Origin: Photorhabdus sp. CRCIA-P01
Lineage (GTDB): Bacteria > Pseudomonadota > Gammaproteobacteria > Enterobacterales > Enterobacteriaceae
Reading direction: 5' to 3'
Length of the DNA: 64,000 nucleotides
Assembly: GCF_003545805.1 (NCBI RefSeq)
Contig: NZ_NMQR01000015.1
Coordinates: 37,968 to 101,967 of the forward strand
The position numbers were made by a program, and so were the translations under genes. Positions within the stretch are counted from its first letter, which is position 1, and every line of letters begins with the position of its first letter. The notes under the pieces were generated by a model that was not told the DNA's origin, searched no databases, and saw only the letters and a list, made by a program, of their open reading frames with translations. Positions 28,681-37,785 of this stretch are shown one piece after another.

Positions 28681-30111
28681 GTGAAAAACAGTAGCGAACA
28701 ACCCACCTTTTACATTCATGACTACGAAACTTTCGGTCAACATCCGGCCTTAGATAGGCCAGCTCAGTTTGCCGGTGTTCGTACTGATATGGATTTCAAT
28801 ATTATTGAAGAGCCATTAGTTATTTACTGTTCACCCGCTGATGATTATCTCCCACAACCAGAAGCTGTCATGATTACCGGCATTACGCCTCAAATTGCAT
28901 TAGAAAAAGGGGTCAGTGAAGCGGAATTTGCCCGCCAGATTCATAATGTATTCAGTGTGCCGAACAGTTGTATCCTCGGTTATAACAATATTCGGTTTGA
29001 TGATGAAGTCAGCCGGAATATCTTTTACCGCAATTTTTATGATCCATACGCTTATAGTTGGCAAAAAGGTAATTCCCGTTGGGATTTGCTTGACGTATTA
29101 CGTGCCTGTTATGCCTTACGCCCCGAAGGTATTGTCTGGCCAAAGAATGAAGATGGTCTACCTAGCTTTAAACTGGAACATCTGACCAAGGCAAATGGCG
29201 TTGAACATTCACATGCTCACGATGCCATGTCCGATGTCTACGCCACAATCGCAATGGCAAAATTACTCAAAGAAGTACAGCCAAGGATGTTCAATTATTT
29301 CTTTCAATTAAGAAATAAGCAGAAAATTAGCGCCCTCATCGATATCCCCCAAATGAAACCGCTGGTTCATGTTTCCGGGATGTTTGGCTCTGCTCGCAGC
29401 AATCTCAGTTTGGTTGCACCTCTTGCCTGGCATCCAGTAAATCAGAATGCCGTTATTGTATGCGATTTAGCTGGAGATATTTCACCATTACTGGAATTGG
29501 ATGCAGATGCATTGCGTGAACGTCTATACACCCGCCATGATGAATTGCAGCCAGATCAACCACCAGTCCCCATAAAACTGGTTCACATTAATAAGTGCCC
29601 AATAATCGCCCCCGATAATACTTTGCGGACAGAAGATGCTGAACGTATCGGTTTGGATCGGGATCATTGTGAAAGAAATCTGGCTATTCTGCGAAATAAT
29701 CCACAAATCAGAGAAAAAATTGTAGAGCTGTTTGCAGAGACCGAGCCTTTTCCTGAATCCGATAATGTTGACGCTAAGCTGTATGATGGTTTTTTTAGTC
29801 GTGCCGATAAAGCAGCAATGGATATTATCCGTGAGACACTGCCGCAGAATTTACCTGCTTTAAACCTGACTTTCCAAGACCCGCGAATTAAGACTCTGTT
29901 ATTCCGCTACCGTGCCAAAAATTACCCCGCTACTCTGACTTATGACGAACAACAACGCTGGCTACGTCATCGTCAAGATGTATTAACTCAGGATAAACTC
30001 AGTGAATATATCTTTATCATTGAGCAACTCTTTATTGAACACCAAAGTAATGAAGAAAAATGCGGTCAACTTAAAGCACTGATGGAGTATGCAGTCAAAT
30101 TAGTCGGATAA
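28681..30111 (+). CDS. sbcB: Exodeoxyribonuclease I
   Basis: 476 residues from GTG 28681; no in-frame ATG fits the conserved N-terminus and no strong ribosome site is visible, which suggests low expression. The DnaQ-type 3'-5' exonuclease domain shows YIHDYETFG (DxE), ILGYNNIRFDDEVSRNIFYRNFYDPY, and HAHDAMSDVYATIAMAKLL (HxxxxxD). The SH3-like and helical C-terminal domains follow with VHINKCPIIAP. It degrades single-stranded DNA processively and interacts with SSB in recombination and mismatch repair. Confidence 0.97.
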   Translation: MKNSSEQPTFYIHDYETFGQHPALDRPAQFAGVRTDMDFNIIEEPLVIYCSPADDYLPQPEAVMITGITPQIALEKGVSEAEFARQIHNVFSVPNSCILGYNNIRFDDEVSRNIFYRNFYDPYAYSWQKGNSRWDLLDVLRACYALRPEGIVWPKNEDGLPSFKLEHLTKANGVEHSHAHDAMSDVYATIAMAKLLKEVQPRMFNYFFQLRNKQKISALIDIPQMKPLVHVSGMFGSARSNLSLVAPLAWHPVNQNAVIVCDLAGDISPLLELDADALRERLYTRHDELQPDQPPVPIKLVHINKCPIIAPDNTLRTEDAERIGLDRDHCERNLAILRNNPQIREKIVELFAETEPFPESDNVDAKLYDGFFSRADKAAMDIIRETLPQNLPALNLTFQDPRIKTLLFRYRAKNYPATLTYDEQQRWLRHRQDVLTQDKLSEYIFIIEQLFIEHQSNEEKCGQLKALMEYAVKLVG

Positions 30112-30139
30112 TCAAACAAATAGTGGACAAATATAAAAC

Positions 30140-30169
30140 GGCGAGTCATATATACTCGCCTTTCTTTTT
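30140..30169 (+). terminator. Terminator of sbcB
   Basis: GGCGAGT / ACTCGCC stem with 7-nt loop followed by TTTCTTTTT. Confidence 0.92.
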
Positions 30170-30251
30170 AACAGGGTGATTTTCATAAACTTTTACAGAT
30201 TTATACTTTCTTACTACCAGCATAGAATTGTAACTGCCGAGAATATTGGCA

Positions 30252-31967
30252 TTAAGATCCTTCGCGCCAATTTTTCAGCTTGGATGTTTTTCCAATTCCT
30301 GGGTTGAGAATGTTAGTGGGATCAGCCATCCGATAAAAAGCCTTAAGTTGAGACTTAGCCTGATATTGATGGCCCACATTATGTTCCGCGGGATATTCCG
30401 CCCCACGCTGATCAAGAATCTCTATCATTCTTTCTTTCAGTGCATGTATATCCACGCCTTTTTTTACAATGTAATCATGATGGAATACATGGCACATAAA
30501 ATGCCCGCAGTAAAGTTTATGCACTAATACATCATCAAATTCTGGCGGTAACTGTTCAAACCATTCACGATCATTACGACGCAGAGCAATATCAAGCGAA
30601 AGAATATTTTCCACTTCGTTACTATGTATGGCTTGATAACGGATCGCTGCACCGGCAGCCGAGAAACGATGCAAAAATGCTTTGGCGCCTTCTTCCGGCG
30701 TACAAGCAAAGAATGCTCCCTCTGCTTGGCTGAAATAACTGTCTAGCCAATTTCTAGCTTCCTCAACCCCATCACCAGACATCTTTAATATCAAATGGTG
30801 CTCAAAACGATTTCGATATTCTTTCAAACGTTTAGGTAAGTGGGAAGGAAATAAACGACTCAATCCTTGCATCATGCGATCAATAAGATGGGAAGGTAAA
30901 AATGGAACCTTATTGGAAATAGAGTCCATTTTCCCTTTCAAGGTGAAATAATTTGGCATTTTATCAGTACCAAGCTTATCAATCATGATAAAAGTATCTT
31001 TGCCGTAAATTTCTGCAACATCAAAAATATCCCGGTGCATATATTCACCCGCCACCGGCAAATTACGGAAATTGGCTAATATATGGCGACGTAATTCCGT
31101 TAATACGTCAGTGTGATTGGTGCCAATATAAAATACCTGAGACGAAGATTCTGCCGGAAAAGTATCGAGTCGGACAGCAAACACGACCAACTTACCTGCA
31201 CAACCCGACGCTTCGAACAAACGACGTTCGTCAGAATTGAAACGAGATGGCGTATCGGCATCTACATCACGCACACGTTGGGCATACTCATAATCAGACG
31301 CTTTGCGTTGACCCTGTTCTATATCCTGATCACTATAACGTTGTTCTTCCAGACAAGAGAGAATCTCTTCCGGTGTTTCTCCCAGATAGATACCCAGATG
31401 ATTAATTAACTCTGGCTTACCGTTCTCATTCACTCGCCCATATAACGCCATTTCGGTATAAGCCGGTCCACGATGAACTAAAGAACCTCCTGAGTTATTA
31501 CAGATGCCCCCAATCACGGAAGCGCCAATGCAGGAAGAACCGATAACCGAATGAGGTTCACGCCCCAGTGGTTTTAACGCACGTTCAAGTTGCCATAATG
31601 TACTGCCCGGCAGTGCTACTACCTGGTTACACTGTTTCAGGATTTGGATCTTATTCATGCGCAGCGTGCTGATGATCACTATGTCACGGTCATAATCACT
31701 ACCGCTCGGAGTAGAACCTTCGGTTACACCGGTATTAGCTGCTTGCATCAAGATGATTTTATCCGCCTCAACACAGGCTTTAAATACACGCCACTGTTCC
31801 ACCAGCGAGCCGGGAAATATTACGGCCAAAGCATCGCCTTGACCCGAGCGAAAACCTTTACGGTAGCGTTCAGTTTTATGAGGAGCAGTCAGGATATGAG
31901 ATTTACCGACAATATAGGTCAAGGCAGTAATGAATTGCTGATTTTGAGAAGTCTTTGCATCATTCAT
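30252..31967 (-). CDS. dld: Quinone-dependent D-lactate dehydrogenase
   Basis: 571 residues, the same as E. coli Dld. The FAD-binding type 4 domain contains MQAANTGVTEGSTPSG, VIGSSCIGASVIGGICNNSGG and ALPGSTLW. The membrane-association domain and the C-terminal NVGHQYQAKSQLKAFYRMAD and PTNILNPGIGK are conserved. It oxidises D-lactate to pyruvate at the inner face of the membrane. The gene is placed between sbcB and plaP, unlike E. coli. Ribosome site AGGAAGAG precedes the ATG. Confidence 0.97.
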   Translation of the reverse strand: MNDAKTSQNQQFITALTYIVGKSHILTAPHKTERYRKGFRSGQGDALAVIFPGSLVEQWRVFKACVEADKIILMQAANTGVTEGSTPSGSDYDRDIVIISTLRMNKIQILKQCNQVVALPGSTLWQLERALKPLGREPHSVIGSSCIGASVIGGICNNSGGSLVHRGPAYTEMALYGRVNENGKPELINHLGIYLGETPEEILSCLEEQRYSDQDIEQGQRKASDYEYAQRVRDVDADTPSRFNSDERRLFEASGCAGKLVVFAVRLDTFPAESSSQVFYIGTNHTDVLTELRRHILANFRNLPVAGEYMHRDIFDVAEIYGKDTFIMIDKLGTDKMPNYFTLKGKMDSISNKVPFLPSHLIDRMMQGLSRLFPSHLPKRLKEYRNRFEHHLILKMSGDGVEEARNWLDSYFSQAEGAFFACTPEEGAKAFLHRFSAAGAAIRYQAIHSNEVENILSLDIALRRNDREWFEQLPPEFDDVLVHKLYCGHFMCHVFHHDYIVKKGVDIHALKERMIEILDQRGAEYPAEHNVGHQYQAKSQLKAFYRMADPTNILNPGIGKTSKLKNWREGS

Positions 31968-32115
31968 AGTCTCTTCCTTATAGTATAATTACCTCTCAGC
32001 ATAGATTGTTTTTCTCTATTTACTGCCGGAATTTTTCTTATCTGCAAGCTGCCTCGCTGTTTTCTTTCCTAAGATCCTTCTTCTGCATTACTAAGACAAA
32101 TTGGCAACCTCATGA

Positions 32116-32149
32116 CAAAAATAATGGCGCCAAATTCGGCGCCATTATT
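32116..32149 (-). terminator. Terminator of plaP
   Basis: 12-bp perfect stem AATAATGGCGCC / GGCGCCATTATT, loop of 6, followed on the minus strand by TTTTGTC. The plus-strand side also ends in CTTTTT, so it may act both ways. Confidence 0.88.
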
Positions 32150-32166
32150 CTTTTTCAAACTGGATA

Positions 32167-33549
32167 TTAAACCATTTCAGAGCATTGAGGCATCGGCTGA
32201 CGAAAGCGACGGGTCAGGAATACCATATAAACCAAACCAATTGCTCCCCAAGTTAGACCCAGCTCCATAGAACTTTGTTCCAAGTTCATCCACAACACTC
32301 CAACAGTACAGGCACCAATCACAGGCAATACCAGGAAGTTGATTGTATCTTTCAATGTACGGTTACGACGTTCACGGATATAGAACTGAGAGATGACCGA
32401 CAGGTTTACAAAGGTGAACGCTATCAGCGCACCAAAGTTAATCAGAGCCGTTGCAGTCACCAGATCAAAGCTAATTGCAGACAATGCTACGATACCTACC
32501 AGCGATACGTTGATTACCGGAGTCCGCCATTTTGGATGAACATAGCCAAATATTTTCTCAGGAAATACACCATCGCGCCCCATAACATAGAGTAGACGGG
32601 AAACCCCTGCGTGAGCCGCCATACCAGAAGCCAAAACGGTGATACAAGAGAACACCAAAATAATGGATTGGAACAGGGTACCTGCTACATACAGCATAAT
32701 TTCTGGCTGAGATTCATCCGGGTTCTTGAACCGAGAAATATCCGGAAAATAGAGCTGCAAGAAATAAGAAACCGCAATGAAGATAACACCACCGATTAAT
32801 ACTGTCAGGAAAATCGCTTTCGGGATCACCTTACCAGCATTCGGAGTCTCTTCGGACAACGAACTAATGCCATCAAACCCTAGAAATGAAAAGCACAAAA
32901 TCGTGGCCCCAGTAATCATCGGGATTAAATGGGCATCTTCAGAAACGAATGGTTTCGCATTCCATAAAGTTCCTACTCCTTCTCCGTTGTACACACCGTG
33001 GATCAGTAAACCCACAAATACAACCATAATCGCAACCTGGACAATAACAATAGCCGTGTTGAGATTAGCAACAACGTTAATGCCACGCAGGTTAAAAGCT
33101 GTCATCAGTAATGCAAAACCCACAACGAAGATCCACGGATCTACGCTAGGAAAAATGGCTTGAAGATAAATTTTCGCTAACAAGATATTAATCATCGGCA
33201 TGAACATATAGTCCAATAACGATGACCAACCCACCATAAAGCCAACATGCGGACTAATGGATTTTTGTGCATAAGTATATGCAGATCCGGCAGATGGAAA
33301 ACGTTTTACCAATTTCCCATAGCTCACGGCGGTAAACAGAATTGCGATCAAAGCAATAGCGTAGGATGTCGCTACGTGACCGTCAGTCAAACCAGAAACA
33401 ATGCCAAAAGTATCAAAGATAGTCATAGGTTGCAGATAAGCAAGACCCATCATCACTACCTGAACCAAGGTCAGTGTTTTTCTGAGTTGAACACGATTGT
33501 TAGCACCAGTCTGGTTGGTGCCTAGTGGGATTACAGTATTATGAGACAT
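32167..33549 (-). CDS. plaP: Putrescine importer PlaP (APC family)
   Basis: 460 residues from ATG 33549 behind GGAGG. About 12 hydrophobic segments. Characteristic stretches include [53 protein letters not shown] and [24 protein letters not shown], all close to E. coli PlaP (YeeF). It is a low-affinity, proton-driven putrescine uptake carrier. The order tmaR...sbcB...plaP matches the E. coli yee region. Its start codon lies inside the end of an upstream leader ORF (33539-33739), so translation is probably coupled and may respond to a signal sensed by that ORF. Confidence 0.93.
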   Translation of the reverse strand: MSHNTVIPLGTNQTGANNRVQLRKTLTLVQVVMMGLAYLQPMTIFDTFGIVSGLTDGHVATSYAIALIAILFTAVSYGKLVKRFPSAGSAYTYAQKSISPHVGFMVGWSSLLDYMFMPMINILLAKIYLQAIFPSVDPWIFVVGFALLMTAFNLRGINVVANLNTAIVIVQVAIMVVFVGLLIHGVYNGEGVGTLWNAKPFVSEDAHLIPMITGATILCFSFLGFDGISSLSEETPNAGKVIPKAIFLTVLIGGVIFIAVSYFLQLYFPDISRFKNPDESQPEIMLYVAGTLFQSIILVFSCITVLASGMAAHAGVSRLLYVMGRDGVFPEKIFGYVHPKWRTPVINVSLVGIVALSAISFDLVTATALINFGALIAFTFVNLSVISQFYIRERRNRTLKDTINFLVLPVIGACTVGVLWMNLEQSSMELGLTWGAIGLVYMVFLTRRFRQPMPQCSEMV

Positions 33550-33739
33550 GAGCGAAACCTCCAATAACTCCGATTCGTGTTATGACACTACTTAATCGAC
33601 AGTTACTGGGAAGACTTCGCTTCTGCCTATAGGCAGTAGAATTAGAGGCTGGATTATATGCGGAGCTCAATGCTCCGTAGTCATCAATGCAGCAGCATGT
33701 ACCGATTGGTACAAGTGCAGAAGAGAATAATTGCTCCAT
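33539..33739 (-). CDS. Leader ORF overlapping the plaP start
   Basis: 66 residues from ATG 33739 (GAGGAA 8 nt upstream): [20 protein letters not shown], then [20 protein letters not shown] and a C-terminus ending GGFAHVS. It ends 11 nt inside plaP in another frame. The region also forms hairpins, including CGGAGC-ATTGA-GCTCCG and GCCTATAGGC. A triple cysteine and no recognisable domain suggest a regulatory leader peptide rather than a functional enzyme. An earlier TTG at 33793 could extend it. Whether it is translated is not shown; the good ribosome site and the overlap are what support it. Confidence 0.5.
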   Translation of the reverse strand: MEQLFSSALVPIGTCCCIDDYGALSSAYNPASNSTAYRQKRSLPSNCRLSSVITRIGVIGGFAHVS

Positions 33740-34074
33740 ATTAGCGTTCCTCATTACGGCAACCGATTCTCGTTGCGGTTGCTCGTGGGCCAATTATCTA
33801 TCCGGCTCAGAGTCCGGCCTCTGGTTATAGTAAAAAATAAGTCAAAGCAAAAAAAATAACCGACACATATAAACGTATCAGTTATTTTCCAGTGGGCGAA
33901 TTCTGCACTTGAAGACCTGAAATAGCAATACTCGCCGCACTAAAAGTTCATTATTTTTTACCACACTCATTGATGACGCTATGGAATTTAACGGTGTCAT
34001 ATACATTTCTTCGACATGACTAAGTTTTAACACAACACAAAACGGGTTGCTATTCAGTTTTTACAGGTACGAGC
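33740..34074 (-). promoter_or_regulatory. plaP promoter and leader region
   Basis: No gene. On the minus strand a CCGG-ACTCTGAG-CCGG hairpin (about 33800-33820) and the ORF above form a long structured leader of plaP. The left part up to 34074 separates it from the receptor terminator; it holds AT-rich sequence with no clear boxes. Confidence 0.4.
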
Positions 34075-34117
34075 AAAAAACAAAAATCCCCTCTGCCTGC
34101 AACAAACAAAGAGGATT
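34075..34117 (-). terminator. Terminator of the TonB-dependent receptor gene
   Basis: 11-bp stem AATCCTCTTTG / CAGAGGGGATT with two G-U pairs, followed on the minus strand by TTTTTGTTTTTTG. Confidence 0.85.
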
Positions 34118-34143
34118 ATGGCACAGTTAGTTAGAACGAATGA

Positions 34144-36123
34144 TTAAAAGTCGTAATTGATACCAATGTTATAACGACGACCATCCAATACTATATCATG
34201 GGTGTCTTCAGTTACTTGCTTCTCAAATACGTTGTAAACCCCACCTACCAAGCGTAAACCATCAGCCAAATAATAACTGGCACCGATATCTACAAAGGCA
34301 TAAGACGGTGTGCCTTTCTCCATAGAGGTACGTGATAAATAACTCGACGTTTTACCACGGTAGTTAACACGAGCCCAAGTTTGCATTTCTGGTAAAGCCT
34401 GCCAGTTTAAGGTTGCATTCGCCATATGTTTAGGCATCTTATTCAAAGGTTTCCCTTTGAAATTACCGCTCTTTTGCTCAGAATCAGTATATGTATAGTT
34501 TGCAGCCAATACCCAGTTATCAACAATATCCCAGTTCATCGTCGCTTCTACACCACGCATATTGGCTTTATCAATGTTCACACGGTCACTGATAAATTTA
34601 TAAGCAGTGCCATCAATCACACATTTGCCCTGAGACCTACCACTTGGATCGGTACAACGGCGTAATTCAGTAATTTTGTCTTTAAATTCGGTGTTGAATA
34701 TTGTTAAACCGACATTAAAGTTATCCCGATTGTTCCAGATAACACCAATTTCCTGATTGAAGCTCTTCTCTGGTTTCAAATCTGGATTACCGACGATAAT
34801 CGCAGGATCACCACCGCCCCCCGTAATTTGCCCCCAATTAGATGCCGCCTGACGCAATTCTGGTGAACGATATCCTGTAGAAACACCACCTTTAATCGTC
34901 CATTGCTCATCAACATGCCATACACCGTACAAACGTGGAGTCCAGTGGTCACCAAAGTTTTCGTCTTTATCCATGCGGATACCACCGGTCAGAGCAAAGT
35001 CATTGGTCATTTGCCATTCATCTTCAGCAAATAACGCCCAACTCCAACGGGTTAGCTTATTAATATTTTTAGCAGAAGCTAATTGATTCCCTTCATCGCG
35101 CAAATCCTCATAACGATATTGACCACCTATGCTCAATGAATGGTCATCCAACATAAATACTGTATGAGTATTGAACAAATTATCGTAATATTTCATATCA
35201 CGACCAGGATTACGTGATTCATCACGCTGGAAGTACGTTGTCGACGTTCCAAAATCATAAACGCCATTATGGGTAATAGAGTAGTTATTTCTTTTATATC
35301 GACTTTCACTATTACCTGGAGATCGCCAACTACTTGTCTTTGTTTTCCCTACAGTAGAATCACGATCTTGCTCATAACGTCCCGCTTCAAAATCAAAAGT
35401 ATTCTGCTCATCGGGCGTGAAAGAGAAAGTGGCTGAACCATTACGCATTTCCTGTTTATTAAAACCACCGATAAATTTATCTTCATTACGGTGAGAATAC
35501 AGGCCGCTCACTTTCAGCCCTAATAATCCATCAATAACTGGACCTGAAGTATAGACACTACTCTGATGACTATTACCTGATTTAGAACGCTCCTGTAAAG
35601 TGCTATCAGCGCGGAAGCTGGTTTTCCACTCTTTCCGTACCTTACGGGTAATGATGTTAATTACCCCCCCCATCGCATCAGAACCATAAAGAGAAGACAT
35701 AGGACCGCGCACCACCTCGATACGTTCTATCGCGGCCAACGGCGGCAACCACCCCTGTTCAATCCCCGAATTATCACGGTTTGGACGAGTACCACGGGTA
35801 TCAACACGCTTACCATCAACCAGAATCATCGTATATTGAGACGCCATACCGCGAATACTGATATCACTACTGCTAGCGCCACCGGTAACAACGACACCCG
35901 GCACATCTTTCAGTGCATCAGTCACATCACGGTAAGCCTTAGTTTCCAATTGCTCACGGCTCACCACAGAAATAGACGCTGGCGCATCTTCAATTTTCTG
36001 TTGAAAGCCTGCCGCTGTAGTGACAAGAATAGTGTCATTACTGCTACTAGCTGCAAAAACTGAGCCAGATGAGATTGCAGCAATAACGCCTAACGCGATT
36101 TTTCTTTTATTAAAAACACCCAT
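34144..36123 (-). CDS. TonB-dependent outer-membrane receptor, CirA-like (ferric catecholate type)
   Basis: 659 residues. Signal peptide MGVFNKRKIALGVIAAISSG to VFAA, TonB box DTILVTTAA at about residue 29, and a plug domain with DAPASISVVSREQLETK, DVPGVVVTGG, YTMILVDGKRV and ERIEVVRGPMSSLYGSDAMGG. A 22-strand barrel follows, ending in RRYNIGINYDF with the terminal phenylalanine. Plug motifs are closest to CirA, so catecholate siderophores or their breakdown products are likely ligands. The three downstream-numbered genes on the same strand form an ABC importer, implying one uptake system. The upstream region carries a promoter palindrome and a degraded duplicate of itself. Confidence 0.88.
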   Translation of the reverse strand: MGVFNKRKIALGVIAAISSGSVFAASSSNDTILVTTAAGFQQKIEDAPASISVVSREQLETKAYRDVTDALKDVPGVVVTGGASSSDISIRGMASQYTMILVDGKRVDTRGTRPNRDNSGIEQGWLPPLAAIERIEVVRGPMSSLYGSDAMGGVINIITRKVRKEWKTSFRADSTLQERSKSGNSHQSSVYTSGPVIDGLLGLKVSGLYSHRNEDKFIGGFNKQEMRNGSATFSFTPDEQNTFDFEAGRYEQDRDSTVGKTKTSSWRSPGNSESRYKRNNYSITHNGVYDFGTSTTYFQRDESRNPGRDMKYYDNLFNTHTVFMLDDHSLSIGGQYRYEDLRDEGNQLASAKNINKLTRWSWALFAEDEWQMTNDFALTGGIRMDKDENFGDHWTPRLYGVWHVDEQWTIKGGVSTGYRSPELRQAASNWGQITGGGGDPAIIVGNPDLKPEKSFNQEIGVIWNNRDNFNVGLTIFNTEFKDKITELRRCTDPSGRSQGKCVIDGTAYKFISDRVNIDKANMRGVEATMNWDIVDNWVLAANYTYTDSEQKSGNFKGKPLNKMPKHMANATLNWQALPEMQTWARVNYRGKTSSYLSRTSMEKGTPSYAFVDIGASYYLADGLRLVGGVYNVFEKQVTEDTHDIVLDGRRYNIGINYDF

Positions 36124-36249
36124 TCCCGATTCTCCAAGAGATATAATTACACTTTATTTATCTATAAAAATGGATAATCAACATGTGCTCAAATAACGAG
36201 GATAAAATATTTACCTCTGTGTAGTTTTATTATTTTATTAGTTTGATTA

Positions 36250-36269
36250 TATCTTATTACCATAAGATA
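36250..36269 (-). promoter_or_regulatory. Palindrome overlapping the receptor promoter
   Basis: Perfect TATCTTAT-TACC-ATAAGATA. On the minus strand the right half runs into TATAAT, a good -10, with TCTTGT 17 bp upstream as a possible -35. An operator here would block initiation. It does not match the Fur consensus. Confidence 0.5.
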
Positions 36270-36293
36270 CAAGACAATATTCCCTATTAATTA

Positions 36294-36416
36294 TATACCC
36301 GTTATCTTTCAAGTTGCCTCTTTGTTGGCTGCACTCACCCCGATCACATAGTTAGCTATGCGCCCGGGGATTCGTTCCCTTACCGTCGCGATACATCTTG
36401 AAATCCATAGGGTATA
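36294..36416. repeat. ERIC element, copy 2 (diverged)
   Basis: 123 bp with TATACCC/GGGTATA ends and core CACCCCGATCACATAG and CGCCCGGGGATTCGTTCCC. It is more diverged than the other two copies and lies upstream of the receptor promoter. Confidence 0.9.
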
Positions 36417-36619
36417 ACAATCCATCTTATTAACTTATTCCATTTACTATCCTTCGCAGTAAAGAGTGAATCCCGGCATTAACCAGATAAAAAATGTGGC
36501 TTTAAAATATGGCTAGCTTTTAAATACACAGTAATACAAGGCAAATAAACCATTCCTCATACACGACGATGCACGTTCTGATTTTTGTGCGCATTCTGCG
36601 CCTATGCTTTATTACAAAT

Positions 36620-36710
36620 ACAATTTAAACAATAAGTTAAAATGAATTCTCAATTTCTAGCTTTGAAATCAATATCTGTAAAATACCCCTCTGATAACTG
36701 TGCTTAATTC
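36620..36710 (-). pseudogene. Decayed copy of the 3' end of the ABC ATPase gene
   Basis: AAGTTAAAATGAATTCTCA followed by CTAGCTTTGAAA at 36632-36668 repeats the end of the intact ATPase gene at 36980-37018 almost exactly. Similarity continues weakly through AATACCC and CTTAATTC to about 36710. With the duplicated promoter segment next to it, this shows an old tandem duplication of the ATPase-end/receptor-promoter unit. Confidence 0.75.
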
Positions 36711-36984
36711 CTTACTATGTCACAAAGCAGTATTAATGCCATATACAGCCACCCAAGGTAATAATATTACGACAATATGTTTATCGAGATACCAACTAAG
36801 CGGATCATTTAATAAAAATGAATAATCAACGCATACTAAGATAACGAGAACAAAATATTTGTGTCGTTCTATTAGCTTATTGACATCTTATTACTATAAA
36901 GTATAAAACTATATTTTTATTAACTATAATAATCTATTAGGTATAGGTATTACCCAGACAAAACTGTCACTTTTAAATAACAAG

Positions 36985-37785
36985 TTAAAATGAATTCTCA
37001 CTCACTAGCTTTGAAACCAACCCATCAACTAATACCTGGGGAATACCCTGAGAACAACGCTCAATTCTACCTTTGACACCATAAACCTGTGCCAGACTCT
37101 CTGGCGTAATAACCTGCTCAGGAGTTCCCTCGGCAATTAAATGACCTTTTTGCAACATTAGTACATGGTCACCATGACGCAAAGCGATATTAATATCATG
37201 CACAACGACCACAGTAATCATATTCCGGCGATACGTTTCTTGTGCCACCAACGCCATTACGTGATATTGATAATTTAAATCCAGCGCACTAAGCGGTTCA
37301 TCTAACAATAATAACGCTGGCTTACGAATTAACGATTGCGCCAATCCAACCAATTGCTTTTGACCACCAGACAGCTGATCTAAATAACACAACGCCAGGT
37401 GTTCAATCCCTAACTGACGTAACAACAACATCACTTCTTCTTCACTAGTTTCAGAATGACGCCCTCCAGATGCCCGTTGAGCAACAATAATCGATTCCAG
37501 TACATGCAAATGAACACCAGCGGGTAAGCTTTGTGGTAAATAAACCACATTTTCCGAGCGCTGGACAAAACTCATCTTCATCAAATCCTGACCATCAAGC
37601 CAGAGCTGACCTCTCGCACGATTTAAACCTGCCAGAGAACGCAGAAGTGTTGATTTACCGCTACCATTTGGCCCCAACAGCACCGTAATTTTCCCACGGG
37701 GCAGCGGAGAAACATTCAAATCTTCAATAACCGAATGTTTCGGATAACCCGCAAAGAAATGATTAATGGTTAATCCCGGACTCAT
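36985..37785 (-). CDS. Iron-chelate ABC transporter ATPase (FecE/FepC-like)
   Basis: 266 residues. Walker A GPNGSGKST at about residue 37, Q-loop VVYLPQSL, signature LSGGQKQLVGLAQSLI, Walker B ALLLLDEPLSALD and H-loop VVVVHDIN are all intact. It powers import through the permease encoded directly upstream, whose stop overlaps this start by ATGA. GGGGGAAT is the ribosome site. The 3' end is the source of the decayed copy at 36620-36710. Confidence 0.93.
   Translation of the reverse strand: MSPGLTINHFFAGYPKHSVIEDLNVSPLPRGKITVLLGPNGSGKSTLLRSLAGLNRARGQLWLDGQDLMKMSFVQRSENVVYLPQSLPAGVHLHVLESIIVAQRASGGRHSETSEEEVMLLLRQLGIEHLALCYLDQLSGGQKQLVGLAQSLIRKPALLLLDEPLSALDLNYQYHVMALVAQETYRRNMITVVVVHDINIALRHGDHVLMLQKGHLIAEGTPEQVITPESLAQVYGVKGRIERCSQGIPQVLVDGLVSKLVSENSF

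Larger units (their letters stand above)
36124..36984. other. 860-bp intergenic region built from a decayed tandem duplication
   Basis: No gene between the receptor and the ABC ATPase. Segment 36166-36272 (AATGGATAATCAAC...AACGAGGATAAAATATTTA...) is repeated in diverged form at 36811-36910. The two copies are unequally decayed; only the receptor-proximal copy keeps the intact palindrome and -10. ERIC copy 2 lies between. Confidence 0.75.
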
